Assembly (NCBI GenBank): GCA_003427395.1
Contig: BFEA01001086.1
Span: 161,921 to 185,927 of the forward strand
Reading direction: 5' to 3'
DNA: 24,007 bases
From: Chara braunii
Lineage: Eukaryota; Streptophyta; Charophyceae; Charales; Characeae
A program made the translations under genes and the position numbers. Positions 17,956 through 24,007 of this stretch are shown piece after piece; position 1 is the stretch's first letter, and every line of letters starts with the position of its first letter. The notes under the pieces are model-generated. The model did no database searches, had not been told where the DNA came from, and saw only the letters and a list, made by a program, of their open reading frames with translations.

Positions 17956-18456
17956 ATACCTAGAGTCTTCTTCAANTTTTCTCTCTACTTCCAGCAACGG
18001 CTCTCTCCAAGCCCTTGAGGTCCTCACCCCACTTGCNTCTCTAATGTAGACTGAAAAGCTAGCCAGCGTGGTCNAGAGCCGCCTTTTTCATAAGGCCAGN
18101 CGTCGGACCTCTATTAGAAATTCCTTCTCAGCNCGGATCACTAGATCCCCTCTAAGCTCCGGATTAAGTTCCGCCCTTCCCTCGACCTTAATTTCGCTAC
18201 CGTCTTCGCAAGTCTCTAATTCCCAACATCCTATTGGAGACGAACGTAGCTCTCATACCCTCTCCCCTCACCGAGCGAGAAGATNTATCGTTAACTCGTC
18301 TAGGATTGTGATNGCAGCTGTCTCCAATAGTTTGATCCTAGNTAGGGACCTAGGNCTCGCCCTCCTTTCNTCCTCCCAACATAGAGTGAGGATCCAGGGG
18401 ACTTCTTCTCTCACTCTCTCCAACCTCANAAGCTCGCCAAGGTCAGGCTCGCTCAT
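17918..18456 (-). pseudogene. Unknown-family protein, 3'-truncated paralogue (member F)
   Basis: ATG at 18454-18456 (MSEPDLGEL) overlaps the stop of the preceding member by 14 bases. The frame continues with VPWILTLCW (compare IPRILWASV in member C/D), CEDGSEIKVEG and TLASFSVYIR-x-ASGVR, which resembles TLASFAEPREVPRASRV in member B. It contains three TGA codons and then runs into the 3' end of the inverted member. The C-terminal LYT-x-C part is absent, so it appears cut by the inversion junction near 17945. Similarity is weaker than for the other members. Confidence 0.45.
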
Positions 18457-19255
18457 ACCCCAATTTCCGTCGACGACACGCAATCGCTATCCGAATTAGA
18501 TCTGAGGGGTCCAATCCTGCTAACTCCCCTTCGCAGATCTTACCCAACTACCTCCACGATATCTTCGATTCCCTCACGTGTCGACCCCACCCTTCAAAGG
18601 CGTAACCCAGGTCCTCTAGAGTCGACCAATCGTCTCTATAGGGATCCCGGAAACACCATGTTAACAAGGTATGGAGGTCCGATCCCGTAAACNGGAACTG
18701 GCTTAGGATGGAAATTCTTCTCCCTACTACCCTCTTGACTGCCTCGGAGGGGTAGATCCGTTCAAGGATGAAACGGGGAACTCCCACCGGCTCACTGGAG
18801 GCGAACATCAGTATCTCCTCCCACCCCCTGTAGGTCACTCGATATTCTTCGTTGCACCCTTAGCGAGGCTTTACCTCCTCTACTAGCTCTTATAGTCGAT
18901 CTCTCACGGCTCGCGCGTCCCAGAGAGGGTCTCTCCCAGCCCGCAAGCTGCGCGCTATCTCTATAAGGCCCTCCTTCGAAAGGAATATTTGGGCTTCCCC
19001 AATTACTAACCTCCCCTCGCTACTCACCGCTAATCGCACGAAAGCCTTCCCGCGTCGGATTTCCCCTTCTTCTCGCAAGAGGATCCTAGTTGGTTCTGCC
19101 AATCTAGCTCTAGGTAGAGTGACACAGACAACTTCCCCGGTATCTTCTATTGGTTCTACTGACGCCCAGAGAATTCTCGGGATCCCCCTTATTATCGGCC
19201 TTCGAACCCCCACTGGTTCGCCACCTGCTCTTCCCCGAAGAAGTGCGCGTACGGG
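18443..19255 (-). pseudogene. Unknown-family protein paralogue (member C/D, two frames)
   Basis: Two minus-strand frames belong together: 18890-19213 (IPRILWASVEP, VTLPRARLAEP, GKAFVRLAVSSEGRL, IFLSKEGLIEIARSLRAG) and 18548-18838 (ASSEPVGVPRFILERIYPSE, LHTLLTWCFRDPYRDD, LGYAFEGW). After 18548 the reading shifts once or twice more to ICEGELAGLDPSDLIRIAI, ending at TGA 18443-18445. The order of motifs is the same as in members A and B: IFL-x-x-E, VPR, L-x-T-x-C and a final SPE/DPSDL helix. The exact start is uncertain; the upstream frame lacks an ATG and begins near the end of member B (19263). Function unknown. Confidence 0.6.
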
Positions 19256-19262
19256 ACGTCTG

Positions 19263-19919
19263 CTACATGAGCTCTGATCTCCTCAAATCTCTCAACCTCC
19301 CGAATATCGTAGACAATTCTCTTCTTGGAGGAACCCCCACGTCCACGCACCGAGTATAAAGCCAGAACAAACCCCTAGCCCGCACCCCGGACTCCCGAGC
19401 CGCTCTAAGTACCTCCACTTCCCTTTCCTCCGGGTCTCTCAAGAATGAGCTGGTCAAGAACTGGGGTAAGTTCGCGTGGAGAACCCGCGATGCACGAGGA
19501 ACCTCACGAGGCTCGGCGAAGGACGCTAATGTCCACGACTCGAAAGTCCCCTCCTCGTAATCATCCAACACCAGGTTGTTTGCCACTAGTCTTGCGGATT
19601 CTCGATATTCTGTATGGGTCACTTGCCCAGTTACTACGCCCCTCCACACTTCAATCCATGCCTCCTCGTTGAGGAAGATCGTAGCCGGAATCTCTAGGAA
19701 ACGACCAAGGTTCGGTGGGCCTCCTCTTTGCACACCTTCTTTCCAAGTGAGTTTGCGAGCTCGATCCTACACAAAGGCCCCCTCTCTGATCACTCCCCCT
19801 TTCTCAACGCTCATCCAGTAAGGGGTCACGTGAGGGTCACCCGGAATCAAGACTTTACCCGTGTCACTAACCTCGATCAACTCCACCGCTCTGTTCTCAC
19901 TGAGCACGAATCTCACCAT
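19263..19919 (-). pseudogene. Unknown-family protein paralogue (member B), one internal TAG
   Basis: From ATG 19917-19919 (MVRFVLSENR) the frame is 218 codons, with a single TAG at codon 51 and a TAG stop at 19263-19265. Motifs: SDTGKVLIPGD (10-30), GGVIREGAFV (41-50), IPATIFLNEEAWIEV (78-91), TLASFAEPREVPR (130-142), LPQFL (151-155) and FWLYTRCVDVGVPPRRELST (185-204) followed by IFGRLRDL. The last segment aligns closely with residues 172-196 of member A. The ATG lies 23 bases inside the end of member A. No signal peptide or membrane span is visible, and the C-terminal motif has one Cys but no metal-binding pattern that I recognise. The TAG could be a mutated CAG. Confidence 0.65.
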
Positions 19920-20583
19920 CTACCGGTGTTGTTTTAAAAACCCATTGGCGAAATCTTTCCGGTGAGAGAGTGAAGGGTTTCTCTAGAGACCCCAATCTCC
20001 TAAAAATACCCCAAAGCTTCCCGTGTGGAGGGATACCCCGATCGATGCAATGTGTATATAGCGTCCACAAGGCCCCAAAGGGTAATCCCAAACTCCTACC
20101 CCTCTCTAGAAGCCTTACTGTCTTCCCTTCATTTGTTCCTAGGAACAGGTAAGTGGGTACCCTCACAGTCAACGGATAACACGACCTCGGAAACTCTTTT
20201 TCCCCCACGAACCTCACCTTCTCTATGGCCTCAAACCCAAGTCGCTCCCGGACCCTACCTATCCATTGTCTTTGCACTTCTCTTGCCTCCCGCAACAACT
20301 TATCCAGCCCACCCCCTTGTCCCAGGACCAGGGGTACTACAACTTTTGCCCAAGCTTCCGGGGCTACGAAGATAACCGCGGTCACCTCGAGACTCCTCTC
20401 AACCCCTCGGCCCTCAACCTCTTTGGACTCTATCCACACGAACTCCCCACCGATCGTGGTCCTTCCCCATTCTATCCTCTCCCAATTGGGGATATCCACG
20501 TTGCTAGGGATTAACCTACGGGTCTCACAGCCTTCTAGGAAGGATACGACGAAGCGTCCCAGTTCCCTATCATGGAACACCAT
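19897..20583 (-). CDS. Unknown-family protein, intact paralogue (member A)
   Basis: The only uninterrupted member: 228 codons from ATG 20581-20583 to a stop at 19897-19899. Motifs: IPNWERIEW (31-39), GGEFVWIESKE (45-55), TAVIFVAPEAWAKVV (68-82), LVLGQGGGLDKL (85-96), a helical basic stretch, EFPRSCYPLTVRVPTYLFLG (130-149), LLERGRSLGL (158-167), LWTLYTHCIDRGIPPHGKLW (172-191), IFRRLGSLEKPF and a final LSPERFRQWVF helix (206-216). The composition is soluble and mixed alpha/beta-like, with no signal peptide or transmembrane helix. The ATG follows the stop of the preceding member by 5 bases, and its own end overlaps member B by 23 bases. I do not recognise the family; a viral or selfish-element gene family is my inference from the packing. 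Confidence 0.6.
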   Translation of the reverse strand: MVFHDRELGRFVVSFLEGCETRRLIPSNVDIPNWERIEWGRTTIGGEFVWIESKEVEGRGVERSLEVTAVIFVAPEAWAKVVVPLVLGQGGGLDKLLREAREVQRQWIGRVRERLGFEAIEKVRFVGEKEFPRSCYPLTVRVPTYLFLGTNEGKTVRLLERGRSLGLPFGALWTLYTHCIDRGIPPHGKLWGIFRRLGSLEKPFTLSPERFRQWVFKTTPVDGEIRAQ

Positions 20584-20588
20584 TCATT

Positions 20589-21235
20589 CTAAAACATTTT
20601 CTGGGATACACCGAAGACCCTTTGGTAACCGTAATCTCGTCCACCCTCGTGGTCCCGAGCCGATTCCCTAAAGATCCCCGCGCGAATCCTACAGGCTTTG
20701 ATTCCGTATGGTACTGGGTTATCCATGCAGTAGGTGTAGTACCAATGGAGCGACCTAACAGAGAGTTGTCACACTCTCTCCCGTACTATGGACCGCACAA
20801 CCCTCTCGTAATGCTCCTCCTTCTCACTCACCCTCCGGAAAACGAAAAACGGGAATATGGCTTGGATGCACCCTGTGGCGCGAGGGTATTCCTCGTCTCG
20901 AGCGCAAGTCACCCTCACCTCGATTGGTGGGCAGTGGCGAAGGGGCTCCGCCTAAAAAATCTGCCTCAAAATCGGACCCGCTCGAGTCTCCCAATGATCC
21001 GCACGGTACCAACCTAGAACCAAGTGAGTGACGTAATATACACAAGCCTCCCTACTCAGATAGACTGAGCGCAAAGGAAAACCCACTTCTCTAGCTCTAA
21101 CCCTCTCTCGCGACCGGCTAGATACCTCTCGGTGCGATGGTCTAGGGGGACGCTAAAGCACTCCCTGTCCTTGCTTAAATCTGCTCTCTCTATTTGAACC
21201 CCCTCTTCTTCAGTACCTTCTATGATCCTAACCAT
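20589..21235 (-). pseudogene. Unknown-family protein paralogue (member I), frameshifted
   Basis: ATG 21233-21235 (MVRIIEGTEEEGVQ) overlaps the stop of the preceding ORF (ATGGTTAG). The reading must change frame at least twice. The first frame ends at WVFLCAQSI. The second reads VYLSREACVYYVTHLVLGWY, which matches IFLNEEAWIEVWRGVVTGQ and VAPEAWAKVVVPLVLGQ in the other members, and EVRVTCARDEEYPRATGC (compare EKVRFVGEKEFPRSCY in member A). The third gives LHWYYTYCMDNPVPYGIKAC, the counterpart of LWTLYTHCIDRGIPPHGKLW, then a tail to TAG 20589-20591. The motif order supports membership despite decay. Confidence 0.55.
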
Positions 21236-21592
21236 CCCCTTGGACTATCTCCTCTATGATTTGGACCAGTGCTCTCCACCGTCCGAANCGTCAAGGAAGG
21301 CTTCCGGAGTAGTAGGAACAGGCCTCCCTCCTCGCGAATACGTCCGACACCCCAACGAGTAGAAGTACTTAATCTCATAGGCCCCCAGCAGTTCCCTCTC
21401 GAGCTGNGCGTGGCCGACTGCTTCCTCCNAGCTATCTAAAAAGTCTGCCTCTCTATCTGCACCCTCTTCCACGTACAAGGCTATGTCGAAATCGCCAGTC
21501 CACCAGTAAAAATTATAGCACCACACGTCCACTTCGCCTTGACTACCCACACTAATTCCTGCAGGTTCAAATTCTAGAGCCCTCAAGCTCAT
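21228..21592 (-). pseudogene. Short unknown protein, tandem paralogue 2 (member G)
   Basis: Begins at ATG 21590-21592 (MSLRALEFEP), which overlaps the stop of member H as ATGA. Residues: GISVGSQGEVDVWCYNFYWW, GDFDIALYVEEGADREADFL, EEAVGH, IKYFYSLGCRTYSRGGRPVP and PEAFLD. A frameshift near 21285 restores WRALVQIIEEIV, and the frame stops at TAG 21228-21230, inside the ATG region of member I. Length is about 120 residues. It aligns along its whole length with member H. A weaker resemblance of its middle (aromatic strand, PR, P-x-x-F/Y-L-D, then helix) to the longer family suggests a common ancestor, but this is uncertain. Function unknown. Confidence 0.6.
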
Positions 21593-21947
21593 GGAGTTGC
21601 CGTTCTCACNACTCTCTCTACGATCCCTATTAGCACTTTCCAATCATCCGACCCGTCGAGATAAGCGTCCGGAATTACCGGCGCCGGACGTCATCCTCTG
21701 GGATAGGTTTTGTAACCCAAAGAGTAAAAATATTTAAACCCGTAACTCCTCAACTCCCCCTTGCACCGCGAGAATGGCCTACTGCCTCTTCCCATCCACG
21801 AAGGAAATCCTCCCCTCGATCTAACCCTTCCTCAACGTAGATATCCACGTCAAAGTCACCCATCCATAGTCGAAACGTATAGCACCATACGTCAATATTC
21901 CGGCATGTACACACGCTAATCCATTCTGGGATGGCTTCTAAGCTCAT
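21589..21947 (-). pseudogene. Short unknown protein, tandem paralogue 1 (member H)
   Basis: ATG 21945-21947 (MSLEAIPEWISV) overlaps an upstream TGA as ATGA. The frame reads IDVWCYTFRLWMGDFDVDIY, VEEGLDRGEDFL and WEEAVGH, the same series as member G. After a frameshift near 21765 it continues ELRSYGFKYFYSLGYKTY, a TGA where G has a sense codon, then PDAYLDGSDDWKVLIGIVER and TGA 21589-21591. The two copies share about half of their residues in the core, so they arose by duplication and diverged under some constraint before decaying. Function unknown. Confidence 0.6.
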
Positions 21948-22206
21948 GCAATATAATCAAAAGGAATCTCTAAGTTCCACTTCCTTTTGACCACTCGAGA
22001 GACCACCTCTATCCCGCAAGGAAAAGATGTTTGTGAGCTAAGAAGGACCAAATGGACCAGAGAAGGAATGTTGTCTCACTCGGCTACCTTCCTGTCCTCC
22101 CCCGCTGAGAGACCCCTTCCCACTCCCGGTATAGAGACTAGCCGCGGACACAGGTTATCCCCGAGGAAGGGTGGCAACCCCCTCCCCGGAGTCGGACCAA
22201 GTCACA
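21944..22206 (-). pseudogene. Possible C-terminal part of a further ORF (J)
   Basis: A minus-strand frame open from about 22206, with one TGA at 22076-22078, ends at TGA 21944-21946, overlapping the ATG of member H. Its end reads CGIEVVSRVVKRKW, which resembles IGIVERVV at the end of H and IIEEIV at the end of G. Nothing upstream clearly matches the V-D-V-W-C-Y core. The overlap with H is the best argument that it is real. Confidence 0.25.
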
Positions 22207-22558
22207 CACCCAGGTCCTATATCCCCCACTGAATCGACCCCTACTCCTAAGTTAGCCTAACCGGTACCACGCCTTTACTCGGCCCACCTCAAGCGTGGAA
22301 ATACCCAGGTACCAGAANTGGATCCACCTATTGATCGGAGATCACTAGCCGATCTATTCCCTCCCATTCTCCTTATTGCGAACTCTTCGCACTTTGTTCC
22401 CTTCTTCCTTTTCCGCCTTCGGCTGCCTCTTTTCTCTCTTGGAATATTTGGAATTCAAATCGGGGAGTCTGAAAAGGCGAGGTGGGGAAAGCCGAGATTT
22501 AGGAAGAGTCTCTCAGGTTGAGCTGATAGGCACACGTACCTTGTGGTCTTTGGTTCCT
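22207..22558. other. No confident gene; basic reading on minus strand
   Basis: Between ORF K and ORF J the minus strand gives a short Lys/Arg/Glu-rich reading (KREKRQPKAEKEEGNKVRRV, around 22352-22440) flanked by several stops in every frame. It may be the remains of an ORF that once joined K to J. Confidence 0.3.
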
Positions 22559-23101
22559 TCAATATTCGTTATCATAGTCCCAATAGTCCCCTAGGTCCGA
22601 GTCCGAGAAATCGGCTAGACACCGATCCACCCAGGATTCGGCCTCCGACCCCTCGTCCACGAAACCCCACGTATCTCTCACTTCCCTATCCCCCGCGCTT
22701 GTAATGGCGGTTGAACTTCCCTCATCCCCTTGCCCCGGCACACGAAGCACCACTCTCCTCACCCCCAAGTCCCGAGNCGTTTCCGCTCGAGAATTCCCCT
22801 CCCGAGTGGGAGGCGCCTCTCTCGCGGGCCCCTCACACAACCCTCGTGGGTCGAGAANCGAAACCCCAAATCCCTCCGGCGGAACCCTCTCCGGAANGGG
22901 AGTTGCACCCTGTACTGGCACCCTCCACAGTCCGTGCGGGTCGAGGATGTTGGNTGATCCCCTTGGATCCNAAATTGACAATGGCCCCGAACCCTCTCGC
23001 ACCCCCCTCGCGTTCACTCTTCCCTCCCCACGCGCACACCCGCTCACATTATTTTCNCGGAGGACTCTTCTTCCCACCCCTTTGTTGTTTTTCACCCTCA
23101 T
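22559..23101 (-). CDS. Hypothetical protein with acidic C-terminus (ORF K)
   Basis: An uninterrupted 180-codon frame from ATG 23099-23101 to TGA 22559-22561, the first ORF of the minus-strand block. The N-terminal half is Gly/Arg/Pro-rich and contains two imperfect repeats built on LDPHGL and LDPRGL, each followed by a Pro-rich segment and a Glu (about 25 residues per unit). The C-terminal 35 residues are strongly acidic and aromatic (DEGSEAESWVDRCLADFS, then GDYWDYDNEY). Probably disordered at first with an acidic end that could act as a binding tail; that is inference. GC-rich repetitive coding could also be chance, since overlapping + strand frames are open here too. Six or more ambiguous bases fall inside. 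Confidence 0.35.
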   Translation of the reverse strand: MRVKNNKGVGRRVLXENNVSGCARGEGRVNARGVREGSGPLSIXDPRGSXNILDPHGLWRVPVQGATPXPERVPPEGFGVSXLDPRGLCEGPAREAPPTREGNSRAETXRDLGVRRVVLRVPGQGDEGSSTAITSAGDREVRDTWGFVDEGSEAESWVDRCLADFSDSDLGDYWDYDNEY

Positions 23102-23127
23102 TCAAACCCCTCAATCAAACTGTGCAC

Positions 23128-23175
23128 CCCCTTAATTTTGAGATTTTTAGAAATAAACACTCCTAAAAAGAAGAC
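23128..23175 (-). promoter_or_regulatory. Possible AT-rich promoter region upstream of ORF K
   Basis: On the minus strand a short AT-rich segment (TTTATTTCTAAAAATCTC and AAAATTAAG) lies 30-70 bases before the ATG at 23101, in otherwise GC-rich sequence. It could be a TATA-like promoter for the minus-strand block. No other evidence supports this. Confidence 0.2.
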
Positions 23176-23839
23176 CTCACTTCAAAAGAAACTGACCTGG
23201 TTACCCTTCGGAGGCCGAGAACGGGAGCCGGAGTCGCAAGCGGGCCGGAGCGGACCTGCAAAATCCAAGAAAAGCCCCAACACCCCAAGTCCCTTGCACC
23301 CAAACAGCCCCCAACAAGCCCCAAGTAGGACCCCCACCGCTGCTGCCCATGTGGAAACAGTACCCGAAAGTCGCCGCACGGACCGCAAAAAAATCGTAGT
23401 ACAAAATGAAAATGTTGTTGCCGATAGAAGATGTTGAAGGTCCGAAGAAACCAAAGCCGAAAATCCCAGAAAAAATCTTGATGCCGCTAAAATCCTCGCC
23501 ACTGCCTGTCACGCTGGTCCTCTGTCACTCCGCAGTTCAAGAGCCGGCCGCGGCCGTGGGAGAACGCCCTTCCCCNGCAACGGCGCCACTTTGTCGCGCT
23601 ACTCGCTGATGTCCCTCACCTACCGACGCAGCCCCAAGGACTGTCCCCTTGGTAACCGCTTCGGGCAGACTTGGTGGCCCGTAGAGCTCCTCGTCCAGGG
23701 TTCCGCTCAGAACGGGGCTCGCGAAACTCTTCCCCCCCCCTACGTCCGCGAACGAAACCCAATTGAGACGACTTCCCTGTCCTTCTCCGCNTGCCGTCCT
23801 ACGAAGCCGCGTCGACTGGCTAAGTTAGAATCGAGGTGA
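23138..23839 (+). other. Long open frame with one TGA, doubtful gene
   Basis: The frame is open for about 234 codons apart from TGA 23435-23437. It begins Lys-rich, then Pro/Ser-rich, and later reads NRFGQTWWPVELLVQG and PYVRERNPIETTSLSF. It has no early ATG (the first start-like codon is TTG) and no motif I know. Opposite-strand frames at 23182-23512 are also open and hydrophobic. I list it because it is the longest reading in 23170-24007, not because I think it is proven. Confidence 0.2.
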
Positions 23840-24007
23840 CCGTCGGACAAACAGTCAATATCGAGCTTCGTAAGAGCTCGGGTCGGGAAGCGACTCGCAA
23901 CGGCCCAGACNGACCCTACACAGACCCAGGAGGAGGCTTTAGATAAAGACGAAGTGGCGTGGCTTCAGAGAATCACAAGTGGCGCGCGCGACAGACATGA
24001 AAGCTTC
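23840..24007. other. No feature recognised
   Basis: The short remainder after the last open frame shows no supported gene, repeat or RNA. Confidence 0.4.

Noticed and set aside
20622-21017. 131-codon + strand ORF
   Set aside because: The minus strand of the same region carries the motif series of member I, matched in order by its neighbours, so the + frame is a shadow.
17248-21235. Reassigned stop codon (TGA as Arg or another residue)
   Set aside because: TAG codons and frameshifts also interrupt the frames, TGA still serves as an end codon at several junctions, and the TGAs match C-to-T decay of CGA.
23182-23512. Hydrophobic minus-strand ORFs that could be a membrane protein
   Set aside because: Two frames overlap each other and a longer + frame; the hydrophobicity follows from the composition, and no other support exists.
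1-24007. tRNA, rRNA or CRISPR features
   Set aside because: No cloverleaf with conserved A and B boxes, no conserved rRNA segments, and no regularly spaced identical repeats with unique spacers were seen.

Overview
This 24 kb window looks like transposon-dense nuclear DNA from a large eukaryotic genome. It holds two decayed Ty3/gypsy LTR retrotransposons, long non-coding stretches rich in degenerate tandem repeats, and isolated ambiguous bases. There is no prokaryotic gene organisation outside one unusual block. The Gag-Pol type, with a CCHC knuckle, a D-N-G-S-E protease, DLFSGYD and F-x-D-D type RT and an H2C2 integrase, fits repeat families of basal streptophytes (charophyte algae, mosses) or basidiomycete fungi. 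I cannot choose between these by eye.

Layout. About 1-6270 (+): copy 1 of the retrotransposon, cut by the window edge inside Gag and broken by stops and frameshifts. About 5740-10560: non-coding DNA with an AT-rich island (6190-6540), a TTACTTCAGG-type motif array (6845-7226), a purine-rich stretch with a roughly 116-bp period (7450-8560), a 66-bp degenerate tandem repeat (9004-9270), a GA-rich tract, one possible spliced exon (9714-9902), and a TATGGTACAAT repeat cluster just beyond the end of copy 2. About 10569-17080 (-): copy 2 of the same retrotransposon family, also dead; it has lost the RT catalytic box and the integrase glutamate.

About 17060-23101 is the most interesting part. It is a compact block of small ORFs, mostly on the minus strand, that I do not recognise. 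At least five of them (17248-17955 on +; 18443-19255, 19263-19919, 19897-20583 and 20589-21235 on -) are diverged paralogues of a 215-235 residue protein ending in a W-x-LYT-x-C-x-D-x-G-x-PP-type motif. A truncated sixth member lies at 17918-18456. Two shorter tandem paralogues (21228-21592 and 21589-21947) share a V-D-V-W-C-Y...V-E-E-G core. Neighbouring ORFs join by overlapping stop/start codons (ATGA, ATGGTTAG, 14-nt and 23-nt overlaps, one 5-nt gap). Such packing is normal for viruses and operons but not for eukaryotic host genes. I infer a degraded endogenous virus-like or polycistronic selfish element with an expanded gene family, later broken by an inversion near 17945 and flanked at about 17080 by the truncated 5' end of retrotransposon copy 2.

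Both retrotransposons and the block carry in-frame stops, and several of these are C-to-T changes at Arg CGA or Gln CAG codons. Nothing in the window is likely to be expressed intact except possibly the 228-codon ORF at 19897-20583 and the 180-codon ORF at 22559-23101.
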